Shown one piece after another: positions 1-8,052 of a stretch of DNA of 15,447 bases. The translations under genes and the position numbers were made by a program. The DNA comes from Caldifarciminota bacterium UBA3073 (lineage in GTDB: Bacteria > Hydrothermota > UBA3073): positions 7,871-23,317 of the forward strand of contig DFBT01000017.1 of NCBI GenBank assembly GCA_002366725.1. Direction: 5' to 3'. Each line of letters starts with the position of its first letter. Positions within the stretch are counted from its first letter, which is position 1. The notes beneath the pieces were generated by a model, which worked only from the letters and a program-made list of their open reading frames with translations, made no database searches and was not told the origin of the DNA.

Positions 1-3
1 GCA

Positions 4-27
4 GTAGGAGCAACCTCCAGGTTGCGA
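4..27 (+). repeat. 24-bp hairpin repeat, copy 1 (GTAGGAGCAACCTCC type)
   Basis: The unit starts GTAGGAGCAACCTCC and ends GGTTGCGA. GCAACC (10-15) and GGTTGC (20-25) form a perfect 6-bp stem around a 4-base loop. A second copy with one mismatch lies inverted at 1979-2002, so the two bracket the VWA gene. It resembles the gtaggagcaacc/ggttgc family of dispersed intergenic repeats in uncultured bacteria. It is downstream of the VWA stop, but no T tract follows on that strand, so a terminator role is unproven. Confidence 0.8.
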
Positions 28-33
28 AAACAA

Positions 34-50
34 GTAAGCAGTAAGCAGTT
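34..50. repeat. GTAAGCA tandem simple repeat
   Basis: GTAAGCA occurs twice in a row (34-40 and 41-47) and is followed by GTT and GGCAGCAGG. This is a short simple repeat directly beside the 24-bp hairpin repeat, in the 61-bp stretch before the VWA gene stop codon. Confidence 0.6.
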
Positions 51-61
51 GGCAGCAGGCG

Positions 62-1933
62 TTACCTTCTCAGAACCCACCACTCTATCGAGAGAAGAAA
101 GACAAGCAACACAAGGGGTAGCGGAGACCTCGAAGGGAATAGAGGATATTTCTCTCTATCTCCACCCATTGATATTTCGATACCCTCCGGATTCTGTATT
201 ACCTTTCCACCGCTCTTGACGGCAATTGCGGTTAAGAGTCCACGGTCTACATAAGGGGTTGGTTCTTCTGCCTCTGGTTCCTCAACATAAAACTCGCCCT
301 TCATCGGATTCTTCCCCACTTTTAACCCGTATTCATACCTCCCCGGAGGCAGATAATCTATTACGAGCTCGTATGTGGTTGGCGACTTCTTGTAGAGGTA
401 TTTCTCCTCTTTATACCGTGCAATCACATTTTCTCCTTCCACGCTTCTTATTTCCACGGGGATATCCACTTCCATAGCCTCTCTGGTCTCCGCTCTAATT
501 CTGATGCTCTCTCCCAGTCTGTAAACCGCCTTGTCGGTCTCTATGTGAATATCTTCTCCCCTTTTCGCCACCCACCTGATAAAACCCGTCCAGAAATGGG
601 GACTTCTATTCTGTGAAAAACAGATGGGTGTCAGGTCGCCGGAGGCAATACTGTAAACCTCACCTCCGCCGTATGCCATACTTGCGAACACCGGCATATT
701 ACCCTGTGCCGTTTTTATATCGGGACTAACGGCGAGCATCTTCGTCCCCCTTTTAACTCCCATTACATCAAAGAATACGAGAGAGGGCGGTGTTCTGTCC
801 AGTATACCCAATTGCCTCTCGACAAGCTCTATTCTCCCCTCTCTATCGGGTCTGCCCCCAAATATAAATGGAGAGAGATGCCCCTTGCCAATCATAAAAC
901 ATCTTCCCCCCTCATCAATGTAATCCTTCACAGAAGGCGGTTCGAGGTCTTCCAGAAAAACCACATCTGGATCTATCTCTCGGATGTAATCCCCGATGTG
1001 AACATTTCCCATTTTCATATTTCCATCGACAAGCCATCTGTCACCTGCGAGCTGTACGACGGAGTGAAATTCGATGTTCTGGTCCTCCTCGACAGAGGAC
1101 TTTACAAACTTCAGATTGAAAGACGGACTGTCCGATATATACAGCACCCCTATCCGTCTATCCATAACATTCATCGGAAAGGTGACTTTATCTTCTTTTC
1201 CATCTGTCCCGAGGGTCAGCGTGTATATATGAACTCCGGGCATTTCGGGGACAAGATGCAGCCCGCAAGATTTTCTCACACCATCGGGCGCCAAAAGAAC
1301 CGAAGTCCTGGATATTTCTTTTTCTCCCTCGGTAAGTACAAGCCAGGCAGGCTCTTTTTCAACGCCCTCTCCCTCTATTATTACCTTCACCGTCGCAGTA
1401 TCTCCCTTATAGACATAGTAATTCCTGTTGTAGTCCGCTATTCTAAAGTTTCCCTCTGCCTTTCCTTCCACCGGTATCGCATATATGGGTACCGGGCAAT
1501 CCACCGTTCTCGGGTCCTTACCCCTCGTATATATCCCATCGGAAAGCAATAAAACGCCACCTATATGAGAAGGCAGGCATTCAATTGCCCTCGTTATATC
1601 GGTGGCTCCACCACCCGTTTTTCCGTTATAAAGCGTCGTGTCAAACCAGAAATACCGCTTCTTTACGGGATTAGAATCAAGCTCACGAAGCCACCAGGAG
1701 ACGGTATCCCTCTTCGGCTCCATGCTCTTTGAGGTATCTATTAAAATGGCGAGTGTGTCATTCGAGCGGAATGCGTAAATTACGGGCTCAAGCAAGAGGA
1801 ACAGCAAGATTACGATGGATGTTATTCGTAGTCCCTTTGCTATTCTACTGTCCCTCTTGTAGAACAGGAACACAAGGAACACCCCCACACAGAGAAGCAA
1901 GATAAATATGTATATATTCGGCAGGTAGAACAT
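62..1933 (-). CDS. Membrane-anchored VWA (MIDAS) domain protein, BatA-like with GATase-like middle region
   Basis: A 623-residue membrane protein. Two hydrophobic segments (about residues 7-25 and 35-53) lead into a von Willebrand A domain (about 60-155) with all five expected MIDAS metal-site positions: D66, S68, S70 in DTSKS, T111 in GGATD, and D132 in LLSDG. After this come a beta-rich Ig-like stretch (about 160-255), a Rossmann/GATase1-like region (about 258-450, starting RRIGVLYISDSPSF), a second Ig-like region, and a C-terminal membrane helix ending IEWWVLRR. This order resembles large BatA-type membrane proteins found in Bacteroidetes, Planctomycetes and related phyla; their exact function is generally unknown. 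The VWA domain probably faces the periplasm and binds a partner through the metal; that is inference. The gene follows tamB after a 119-bp repeat-filled spacer, so co-transcription is uncertain. No Shine-Dalgarno is visible before the ATG. Domain family confident, role unknown. Confidence 0.85.
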   Translation of the reverse strand: MFYLPNIYIFILLLCVGVFLVFLFYKRDSRIAKGLRITSIVILLFLLLEPVIYAFRSNDTLAILIDTSKSMEPKRDTVSWWLRELDSNPVKKRYFWFDTTLYNGKTGGGATDITRAIECLPSHIGGVLLLSDGIYTRGKDPRTVDCPVPIYAIPVEGKAEGNFRIADYNRNYYVYKGDTATVKVIIEGEGVEKEPAWLVLTEGEKEISRTSVLLAPDGVRKSCGLHLVPEMPGVHIYTLTLGTDGKEDKVTFPMNVMDRRIGVLYISDSPSFNLKFVKSSVEEDQNIEFHSVVQLAGDRWLVDGNMKMGNVHIGDYIREIDPDVVFLEDLEPPSVKDYIDEGGRCFMIGKGHLSPFIFGGRPDREGRIELVERQLGILDRTPPSLVFFDVMGVKRGTKMLAVSPDIKTAQGNMPVFASMAYGGGEVYSIASGDLTPICFSQNRSPHFWTGFIRWVAKRGEDIHIETDKAVYRLGESIRIRAETREAMEVDIPVEIRSVEGENVIARYKEEKYLYKKSPTTYELVIDYLPPGRYEYGLKVGKNPMKGEFYVEEPEAEEPTPYVDRGLLTAIAVKSGGKVIQNPEGIEISMGGDREKYPLFPSRSPLPLVLLVFLLSIEWWVLRR

Positions 1934-1937
1934 ACAG

Positions 1938-1960
1938 AGATTTCAGATTTTAGATTACAG
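1938..1960 (-). repeat. 23-bp module upstream of the VWA gene
   Basis: Read on the minus strand this is CTGTAATCT, five bases AAAAT, then CTGAAATCT, ending five bases before the VWA ATG. The same module with the T/A positions exchanged (CTGAAATCT-AAAAT-CTGTAATCT) stands upstream of purA at 13984-14006 in the same orientation relative to its gene. Confidence 0.75.
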
Positions 1961-2039
1961 ATAACTGATAACTACCTCTCGCAACCGGGAGGTTGCTCCT
2001 ACCCGATTACCGATAACTGACTACCGATAACTGATAACT
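1960..2039. repeat. GATAACTGATAACT direct repeats around a hairpin repeat
   Basis: GATAACTGATAACT occurs at 1960-1973 and again at 2026-2039, with a further GATAACTGA at 2012-2020. The block surrounds the 24-bp hairpin repeat at 1979-2002. Together these fill nearly the whole 119-bp spacer between tamB and the VWA gene, and no promoter is recognisable in it. Confidence 0.75.
1979..2002 (-). repeat. 24-bp hairpin repeat, copy 2 (inverted)
   Basis: The reverse complement matches 4-27 at 23 of 24 bases. The stem GCAACC/GGTTGC (1981-1986 with 1991-1996) is intact; only the loop differs (GGGA on this strand). Confidence 0.8.
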
Positions 2040-2052
2040 ATTGTGCGGCTTC

Positions 2053-5000
2053 TCAATATCGTATCTCCACCTCCATTCCGACATTATATTCGTCTTCCTC
2101 CGTTCTCTCGCCCATAAGCGACACTCCACGGCGGATACGATAACGGGTTTTAAAACTCCATAACGGAGAAAATATATCCTTTGTGTAACTTGCATAAAGA
2201 TCCGGAGAAATATATTTACCCGCCGTAATCTTAGCCTTCCTCTCTTCACCGAGCAGGCTCGTCTCGAGCCAGAGGGCATCCACGCCCAGCATCTTTTCAA
2301 CATCTGCCAATACCGTTCCCCTGATTAGAAGATTTAACAATCTGTCCGGCACATTAGCAACATTAAATTCACCAAGGGGGGCATTCAGGGAGAGCAAAAT
2401 TATTATATTCTCCAGGGGAAGTTCGGGTTCAGAACTCATAGAAAATTGTAGTTGGCTTGCCCTACCATCCAGGGAAACATAGACGGTCGTCGTATCTAAC
2501 CGCGTCTCGTTGTCTCTCAGCACACTGTATATTACATCACTCTTTGCCCTCAGAGTTATCAGGGGGTCAAATCCGGGGGTATTGTCGAACACAAAATTTC
2601 CCTCCGTCACCTCAAAGGGTCTATCAATGTAGTAGAAATATCCCTGTTTTATCTCCATAGTCCCAGTAAGAAATATCTCCTGTCCCCTCTTTATCGCCGA
2701 GACTTTACCGCCCACCTCGAGGTCAACAAGTGGATTCTCTATCTCTGGTATGGGACTAATTGGCACGGGGAGGGGGCTCTTTATCCACACCCGTTCGGGC
2801 ATATCTACCGTTATATCGAGGTCAAACTCCCGTTCCAGGGGTGTAGATGGTCTCGGACCGATGGAAATGGCAACCAATGCCTCGTCTATCTTTACATTAC
2901 CATTTATCACCGGATGCGCAAGAGTTCCCCGAAGCGCAATATTCATATCAGTCAATCCCTCTCCCTCGGGTAACTGAAATGGTATGTTCTTTCCCTCGAT
3001 GTCGAGAGACAGGTTTGCTCCCTCCCGAGATAGGTTAGAAATAATTATGTATCCCGCCAAACCGAGCTCACCTTCCTTGCTTTTGGCGGTAAAACTCTCG
3101 ATCTCAACCCGCTCCCGCGAAAAGCGAATCCTCGAATTGAGCTCACTAAATGACACTCCGTACAAGGGCATACGGAGACTCAAACCATCCAAATCAATAT
3201 AGCCCTTTATGCTCGGAGAGAGAGGAGAACCGGACACGGCCAAGTTTGCATTTGTCTTTCCGCCCTGCATAATCACAAATTTCCTTAATGGCTTCCATAC
3301 ATCTGGTGGAAGGTTTTTTAATGTTACATTCAGATGCATACTCTCTTCCGGGAATGAAAATGGAAAGAGTTCGATCGGGATGTCTCCCGTTATTTCCGAA
3401 CGCTCTCCATTGATAGTGATACTCGTTTCGTCAATGGTGAGCAGGTCTTGCGTATATCCCGCATTTATATAAACTGTATCGATCTTTACACCCGCATAAA
3501 TCACATTTACAATTCTCTGTTCCAACTGCACGCACGGTGATTTAATGCCCCCGTTCACCTTCAGCCATACGCTTGCCTTTCCCCTTACATCTCGCCTGAG
3601 AGATGCCATCGAGACTTCTTCTCCTATAACTGTAAGGTCCATATCCAGGGGGTTATATCTTCCCTTGCATTCAAGATAACCCCCATCAACAGATATCACG
3701 CATCTATTTACAAAAACCGATGGCGGTTTCACTCTCAGTTCTACGGGCAAACTGTTCTTGAGTATTATGTCACCCGTGGAGTATGCGAGGGTATCCAGTG
3801 AAACTTCCTCCCCACACATATCTCCAACGATTGAGAGGGACACATCTTCTCCCTCTCCATACACATTGAAAACGACTTTATCCGATATAAAGACCCTTCC
3901 CCCTATATTACTGAATTTAGCACCGGGCGCATCCAGGTTGGCTACTGCAAAATCGATCTCTCCGAGAAAGGGTTTATGCAGTGTCTCAATATTGAGGTTC
4001 GAGAAGACATACTTAGCACGAAAGAACTTGTATTGAAAGTCTTCTATATAGAAAGAGCCCGTGAGTATGGGATGTTCAAATGTCCCCATAATCCTTCCAT
4101 CGCCGTTCAGAAAACCCACAATGGCATAGAACGGGGATACATCAAATTTTTGGAAAGATACGCCGATATCAATCTTCCCGTCATCGAGCTCTCCCTGTAG
4201 GGAAAGCCTGTTGTTTACGATTATATCCTCCACGAGCAATTTCCTGCCAAAGGAGATATGACCTCTCACGCTCTCAATTGTCCTTCCCGACACGGAACCA
4301 CAAAGGTCCAACTCTATTTTGCCCCCATCCAGATTACCAGAAATCGATGTCTCGCCGGAGATAGAGGTCTCCACTTTTCCCACTACTCTCCTTATGTCTA
4401 TATTTGAAAGGGAGAGGTGAGATTGGTAAGAGAATGGAAATAAGTCTATCCTCGCTATACCGTCTACCTCGCCGCCGGTTGTGCTCAGATCGTCCAATGT
4501 TGCATTGACGATATCGTCATCTATACTGAATCTTACATTCCCGTGATTTATGGCGTAGCCCCTGTATGTCACATCTTTAACGGCAAAGCTGCCCTTTCCA
4601 GAGAGCTTCTTTTCCTTTTTTATATCGAGACTGCAGAAGAGATAACCTGAAACATCCTGCTTGATGAGATGTGCAAACTCCACGAGGTCTATCTTCGTAT
4701 TGCGCAATCTCAACTCAAATTTTCCCCCTTCAAATGATGCATTGACGAGAAATCGAGATCTTTGCGTATTGACCCACATCTCCTTCATGGAAAATCTGCC
4801 CCGTATATATGAGAAACCCCCGTTCGCCTCGGATATACAGACATTCATCCCCTCTCCCCCGTCTATATGCAGGCTCGTGCTCACACCGCCCGCAATCCTT
4901 CTCGCGCTTCCGTTGATTTCCGACAGGCTTATCTCCCCAACATTGGGAATCCCCCTCATATTTAGACGCTCGATTTTAAAACCGTCAACATCCATCGGAA

Positions 5001-5349
5001 AAACAAATGCCTTTCTATCTGTCCCGGTACCGGATACCTCACTGCGTGCCGAGGGTGTGGCATTTATCGTTATCCCCTGTGCCTCTATATGCTGGATCTT
5101 GCGTATGATGAGAGACAGGGGTGAATAATGGATAGTCATGGTATCCACCGTTACAATCCCACCGACATTCAGGTCGTATATCCTGATGCGATACAACAAA
5201 TTTCCCTTTATATCACCCATTTTAACAAAGCCATTTGTTTTTTTGGAAACGAGGTTCTCAACCTTGTTCAACACCGGTTCTGTACGGGCAATAAAGACCA
5301 ATGCCAGAAAGAAAGAAACAATTATAGCTATAACAAACCGCTTTTTCAT
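2053..5349 (-). CDS. tamB: TamB-like (DUF490) translocation and assembly module protein
   Basis: A 1098-residue protein with a short basic start (MKKRF) and one N-terminal membrane helix (about residues 5-21). A very long beta-rich body of repeated short strands follows, and the C-terminal DUF490/TamB domain spans roughly the last 300-350 residues. TamB/AsmA-family proteins are anchored in the inner membrane and form a long hydrophobic groove across the periplasm. They work with an Omp85 partner (TamA) in outer-membrane protein assembly and are implicated in phospholipid transport to the outer membrane. Length is close to the usual 1100-1300 residues. The Omp85 gene lies immediately upstream with only 16 bp between stop and start, so the two are almost certainly co-transcribed from the promoter at 7144-7172. 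No strong ribosome-binding site is visible in that gap, so translation may depend partly on coupling. The closely related YhdP/AsmA-like proteins are the main alternative, less likely given the Omp85 neighbour. Confidence 0.9.
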   Translation of the reverse strand: MKKRFVIAIIVSFFLALVFIARTEPVLNKVENLVSKKTNGFVKMGDIKGNLLYRIRIYDLNVGGIVTVDTMTIHYSPLSLIIRKIQHIEAQGITINATPSARSEVSGTGTDRKAFVFPMDVDGFKIERLNMRGIPNVGEISLSEINGSARRIAGGVSTSLHIDGGEGMNVCISEANGGFSYIRGRFSMKEMWVNTQRSRFLVNASFEGGKFELRLRNTKIDLVEFAHLIKQDVSGYLFCSLDIKKEKKLSGKGSFAVKDVTYRGYAINHGNVRFSIDDDIVNATLDDLSTTGGEVDGIARIDLFPFSYQSHLSLSNIDIRRVVGKVETSISGETSISGNLDGGKIELDLCGSVSGRTIESVRGHISFGRKLLVEDIIVNNRLSLQGELDDGKIDIGVSFQKFDVSPFYAIVGFLNGDGRIMGTFEHPILTGSFYIEDFQYKFFRAKYVFSNLNIETLHKPFLGEIDFAVANLDAPGAKFSNIGGRVFISDKVVFNVYGEGEDVSLSIVGDMCGEEVSLDTLAYSTGDIILKNSLPVELRVKPPSVFVNRCVISVDGGYLECKGRYNPLDMDLTVIGEEVSMASLRRDVRGKASVWLKVNGGIKSPCVQLEQRIVNVIYAGVKIDTVYINAGYTQDLLTIDETSITINGERSEITGDIPIELFPFSFPEESMHLNVTLKNLPPDVWKPLRKFVIMQGGKTNANLAVSGSPLSPSIKGYIDLDGLSLRMPLYGVSFSELNSRIRFSRERVEIESFTAKSKEGELGLAGYIIISNLSREGANLSLDIEGKNIPFQLPEGEGLTDMNIALRGTLAHPVINGNVKIDEALVAISIGPRPSTPLEREFDLDITVDMPERVWIKSPLPVPISPIPEIENPLVDLEVGGKVSAIKRGQEIFLTGTMEIKQGYFYYIDRPFEVTEGNFVFDNTPGFDPLITLRAKSDVIYSVLRDNETRLDTTTVYVSLDGRASQLQFSMSSEPELPLENIIILLSLNAPLGEFNVANVPDRLLNLLIRGTVLADVEKMLGVDALWLETSLLGEERKAKITAGKYISPDLYASYTKDIFSPLWSFKTRYRIRRGVSLMGERTEEDEYNVGMEVEIRY

Positions 5350-5365
5350 AAAAAGGGTAAAACGG

Positions 5366-7120
5366 TCAAAACATATATCCTATCGCAAGATAAAAATTTC
5401 CACCACTTGGTCCATTCAACCTGTGTGCGTAATCCAGTCTTATGGGTCCTATTGGACTTCTGTATCCCACACCCACACCTCCAGATATTCCCGTGTTTTC
5501 TGTTATAGTAATACTCCGGAAGTCTTCCCAGAGTCCCCCCGCATCGAAAAAGTATGCGAGCTCAAATCTCCTGAACACGGGCAGGCGGAACTCAAAATTC
5601 ACAACGAGCATCAGGTTCGCATTCCTTCTTCCATCTACTTCCGGTCCAATGGACTCCTCGTCGAATCCCCTTAATGAGCCCATACCCCCGATAGCAAATT
5701 TGTCCTGAGACAGCATATTCCTGTCATCCCATATACATCCAGCCCTTGCCCTTACGGCTATCACACCGGGAAGAACCTTTCCGTAGAAGATATTCTCGAC
5801 CAGGAGTTTTTGGAAATCTACATCGCCACCGAGTATCCCACCCGCATACTGGTGGGTGACAAGAGAAACCATCCCTTTACTCGGATAAAATATATCGTTT
5901 TTCCTGTCATATGAAAATGATAAGAGCAGAGAACTTATCCACCTTTCGGATGTATTATCACCTTTTGTTATGACATTCTCATACTGGTATCGTAAAACTC
6001 CCTGGGAATAGAGGCTTAAATACTTTCCCAGACTTACATTGGAGCCTATTATATCTGTCTCCTCACTGTTCCTCTTTTCCCTCTGCACATAAACATTCAA
6101 TCCCCCCTTAAATGTAGTTGCGAGAAGATACGGTTCTTCATAGGTCAGTTCGGTCTTCGCCTTTTTGTATCCGGAAAAGTTGTTCTCGTAATGGGGACTT
6201 ATACCGATTTTCTGCGCATTACCCCAGAGGTTATTGTGCTTCCATGTCATTTTCAGGGATAACCGGTTTGGATTTTTATCTGAATAGACATAACCCGTGC
6301 CGAAGGTTATACTCCTCGGCGGTTTCTCCTTAACATAAAAGATTATATGGGCGGTGTCTCCTTCCACCGGTTCTGCCGCATCGTATTTTACGGATTCAAA
6401 CAGTCCCGTCGAGTATATCCCAGCCTGCGATTCATTTACCTTTTCCGGGTTGTACAGGTCACCGTTTCTTATCTTAAGTTCGCGCTCTATTATCTTTCTT
6501 CGTACCTTTTTATTTCCCACTATACTGATGCTTCCAATGTATACCGGATAACCCTCAATTATATTGAAGGCCAATGCATAATGGTTCTTTCTCTCTCGCA
6601 ATGTATCACTTACCACCTGCGCCTTGATGTACCCCTTTCTCGAGTAGGCTTTAAGGATACTGTATCTTGCTGTAAATATCTCGGTCCGGACGAGGAAATC
6701 ACCCGCCATTATACGGGATATGGACATGAGTTTCCCATCACTGAAGAGATTATTGCCCCTGAAGATGATGGTATCCATGACTGCCCTCTCTCCCTCGCGG
6801 ATATGTACTATATTCTCTACCTCGTGCCCCTCGAGTTTCCTCTCCCATTTGAGGGAAACATCAAGAAATCCCTGTGACCTGTAGAAGTTCTCTATGCGGC
6901 TTTTGGCTGTTTTGACGGAAAACTCGTCAAACTGTGTTCCCTTTTGCAGTCTTGCGAGCGACCGCAGGTCGTTGTCGGAAAAGGTCTCGTTCCCATCGAA
7001 TTCCATCTTTCCGACCTTTAATATCTCCTCTGCCGGAAGAGATAGGGAAAGGATGGAGGAAAAACAGAAGGTAAAAAGCAGTATGAATAAGCGTTTGTGC
7101 ATTTCTTCTAATTGCATCAT
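5366..7120 (-). CDS. tamA: Omp85-family outer-membrane assembly protein, TamA-like (three POTRA domains)
   Basis: A 584-residue outer-membrane protein. It has a signal peptide (KRLFILLFTFCFSSILSLSLPA then EE), three POTRA domains (about residues 34-110, 113-190 and 194-267) and a 16-strand-type barrel (about 268-584). The Omp85 loop-6 motif is present as GSLRGF with R484, and the chain ends in an aromatic residue (AIGYMF), the usual barrel-recognition signal. Omp85 proteins insert or export proteins at the outer membrane. Three POTRAs and a length near 580 fit TamA better than the five-POTRA BamA of about 800 residues, and the tamB gene directly downstream supports this. BamA of a divergent lineage cannot be fully excluded. 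Two starts are possible: 7120 as given, or Met7 at 7102, which begins MHKRLF and has AGAAG just upstream. Met7 gives the more typical signal peptide. Transcription likely starts near 7137 from the consensus promoter at 7144-7172. Confidence 0.9.
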   Translation of the reverse strand: MMQLEEMHKRLFILLFTFCFSSILSLSLPAEEILKVGKMEFDGNETFSDNDLRSLARLQKGTQFDEFSVKTAKSRIENFYRSQGFLDVSLKWERKLEGHEVENIVHIREGERAVMDTIIFRGNNLFSDGKLMSISRIMAGDFLVRTEIFTARYSILKAYSRKGYIKAQVVSDTLRERKNHYALAFNIIEGYPVYIGSISIVGNKKVRRKIIERELKIRNGDLYNPEKVNESQAGIYSTGLFESVKYDAAEPVEGDTAHIIFYVKEKPPRSITFGTGYVYSDKNPNRLSLKMTWKHNNLWGNAQKIGISPHYENNFSGYKKAKTELTYEEPYLLATTFKGGLNVYVQREKRNSEETDIIGSNVSLGKYLSLYSQGVLRYQYENVITKGDNTSERWISSLLLSFSYDRKNDIFYPSKGMVSLVTHQYAGGILGGDVDFQKLLVENIFYGKVLPGVIAVRARAGCIWDDRNMLSQDKFAIGGMGSLRGFDEESIGPEVDGRRNANLMLVVNFEFRLPVFRRFELAYFFDAGGLWEDFRSITITENTGISGGVGVGYRSPIGPIRLDYAHRLNGPSGGNFYLAIGYMF

Positions 7121-7143
7121 AAGTATTGCTCGTCCAATTTTTG

Positions 7144-7172
7144 ATTATACCACACAAAAGAATAAATGTCAA
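7144..7172 (-). promoter_or_regulatory. Consensus sigma70-type promoter for the tamA-tamB arm
   Basis: On the minus strand, TTGACA (7172-7167) and TATAAT (7149-7144) are separated by exactly 17 bp. Both boxes match the housekeeping sigma-factor consensus perfectly. The predicted transcription start is near 7137, giving a leader of about 17 bases to the first tamA ATG or 35 bases to Met7. Box match and spacing are seen directly; activity is inferred. Confidence 0.85.
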
Positions 7173-7230
7173 GGGAAAAAAAGGTAATCCGTTCAATCCG
7201 CTGACTCCATTCCATCCTGTAATTTTTTTC

Positions 7231-7259
7231 TTGACATTTTGTGGTTTTCGTATTATAAT
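7231..7259 (+). promoter_or_regulatory. Consensus sigma70-type promoter for the SAM hydrolase-hsp20 arm
   Basis: TTGACA (7231-7236) and TATAAT (7254-7259) are separated by exactly 17 bp, a perfect housekeeping-sigma match. The predicted start is near 7266, about 15 bases before the ATG at 7282. It is divergent to the tamA promoter, and the two -35 boxes are 58 bp apart. No obvious operator palindrome or CIRCE element lies between them. Confidence 0.87.
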
Positions 7260-7281
7260 AGATTCTGTAAGAATATATGAT

Positions 7282-8034
7282 ATGCAACCGAATTCGATAA
7301 TCACGCTCATAACGGATTTTGGGAATAGGGACGAATATGTGGGAGCCATGAAGGGAGTGATGCTCTCTATAAATCCAGATTTGAGATTTGTAGACATCAC
7401 CCACTCGATTCCCCCACGGGATATAAAAAAGGCGGCATTTATATTGTACAAGGCGTACAGGTATTTTCCCGGGGGGACCGTCCATCTCATTGTGGTGGAC
7501 CCCGGAGTTGGCGGCAGGAGAAATCCAATTGTAGTTGAGACAGAAAAATATCTCTTTGTTGCTCCCGACAACGGGGTTTTAAGCCTCATCCTTGCTGATG
7601 GGTTTAAGGCTTACAAGATAACCTGTAAAAAACCAAAATCCACGACATTCCACGGCAGGGATGTGTTTGCTCCGGTGGCTGCAAAACTCGCCTCGGGCAC
7701 TTCGATAATATCCCTGTCAAAACCGATATCATCCATAGCCGGACACCTGTTTTCTCCCCCCCAAAAGGTGACAGACGGCATACTGGGTGAGGTTGTGGAT
7801 GTTGATCACTTTGGTAATGTGATAACAAACATACCCCGTTCGTCGGTGAAACCAGACAGGTTCATCGTAGAAATAAAGGAAAGGACAATTGACAGGATAA
7901 GCAAGACATACGAAGGTAAAGAACCCATTGCCATATGGGGCAGTTCTGATTTTTTAGAACTCTCCGTTCCGAACGGCTCCTTAGCAGAAACATTTAATGT
8001 CCACAGGGGAGATAAAGTGATAATTAGATTTTAA
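7282..8034 (+). CDS. SAM hydrolase (SAM hydroxide adenosyltransferase, DUF62 family)
   Basis: A 250-residue protein of the DUF62 family, which converts S-adenosylmethionine and water to adenosine and methionine. It shares its fold with the SAM-dependent fluorinase and chlorinase. Visible hallmarks are TDFG near the start (D12), DPGVGG.R (D73-R80), APDNG (95-98), FHGRD (H124), and the C-terminal DHFGNVITNI and WGSSDFLELSVPNGS blocks. D73, R80 and H124 are the likely counterparts of the Asp-Arg-His triad described for the hydrolases. The chain is shorter than fluorinase (about 300), favouring hydrolase over halogenase. The open frame extends upstream to 7126, but that part overlaps the promoter at 7231-7259 and encodes no family sequence, so ATG 7282 is chosen. 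The ribosome-binding site is weak (GTAAGA) and the leader is about 15 bases. hsp20 begins 18 bp downstream and is probably co-transcribed. The cellular purpose of SAM hydrolysis is not settled in most bacteria. Confidence 0.92.
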   Translation: MQPNSIITLITDFGNRDEYVGAMKGVMLSINPDLRFVDITHSIPPRDIKKAAFILYKAYRYFPGGTVHLIVVDPGVGGRRNPIVVETEKYLFVAPDNGVLSLILADGFKAYKITCKKPKSTTFHGRDVFAPVAAKLASGTSIISLSKPISSIAGHLFSPPQKVTDGILGEVVDVDHFGNVITNIPRSSVKPDRFIVEIKERTIDRISKTYEGKEPIAIWGSSDFLELSVPNGSLAETFNVHRGDKVIIRF

Positions 8035-8052
8035 CCGGGCAAATGTTTTTAA

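Noticed and set aside
1..61. Intrinsic terminator after the VWA gene
   Set aside because: The GCAACC/GGTTGC hairpin is present, but the sequence following it on the minus strand lacks a T run.
812..1552. Open plus-strand frame of 246 codons inside the VWA gene
   Set aside because: It lies antisense to a gene with clear domain motifs, has no recognisable family sequence and no ribosome-binding site; it is a shadow frame.
4..2002. Insertion sequence or composite transposon defined by the inverted 24-bp repeats
   Set aside because: No transposase, no target-site duplication visible, and the repeat has the hairpin form of a dispersed REP-like element. Kept only as a finding to test.
5138..5674. 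Plus-strand open frame across the tamB/tamA junction
   Set aside because: Antisense to two well-supported genes, low-complexity Ser/Thr/Pro-rich translation, no family features.
6927..7589. Minus-strand 220-codon frame across tamA start, the promoter spacer and SAM hydrolase
   Set aside because: It overlaps two confident genes and both promoters and shows no domain pattern.
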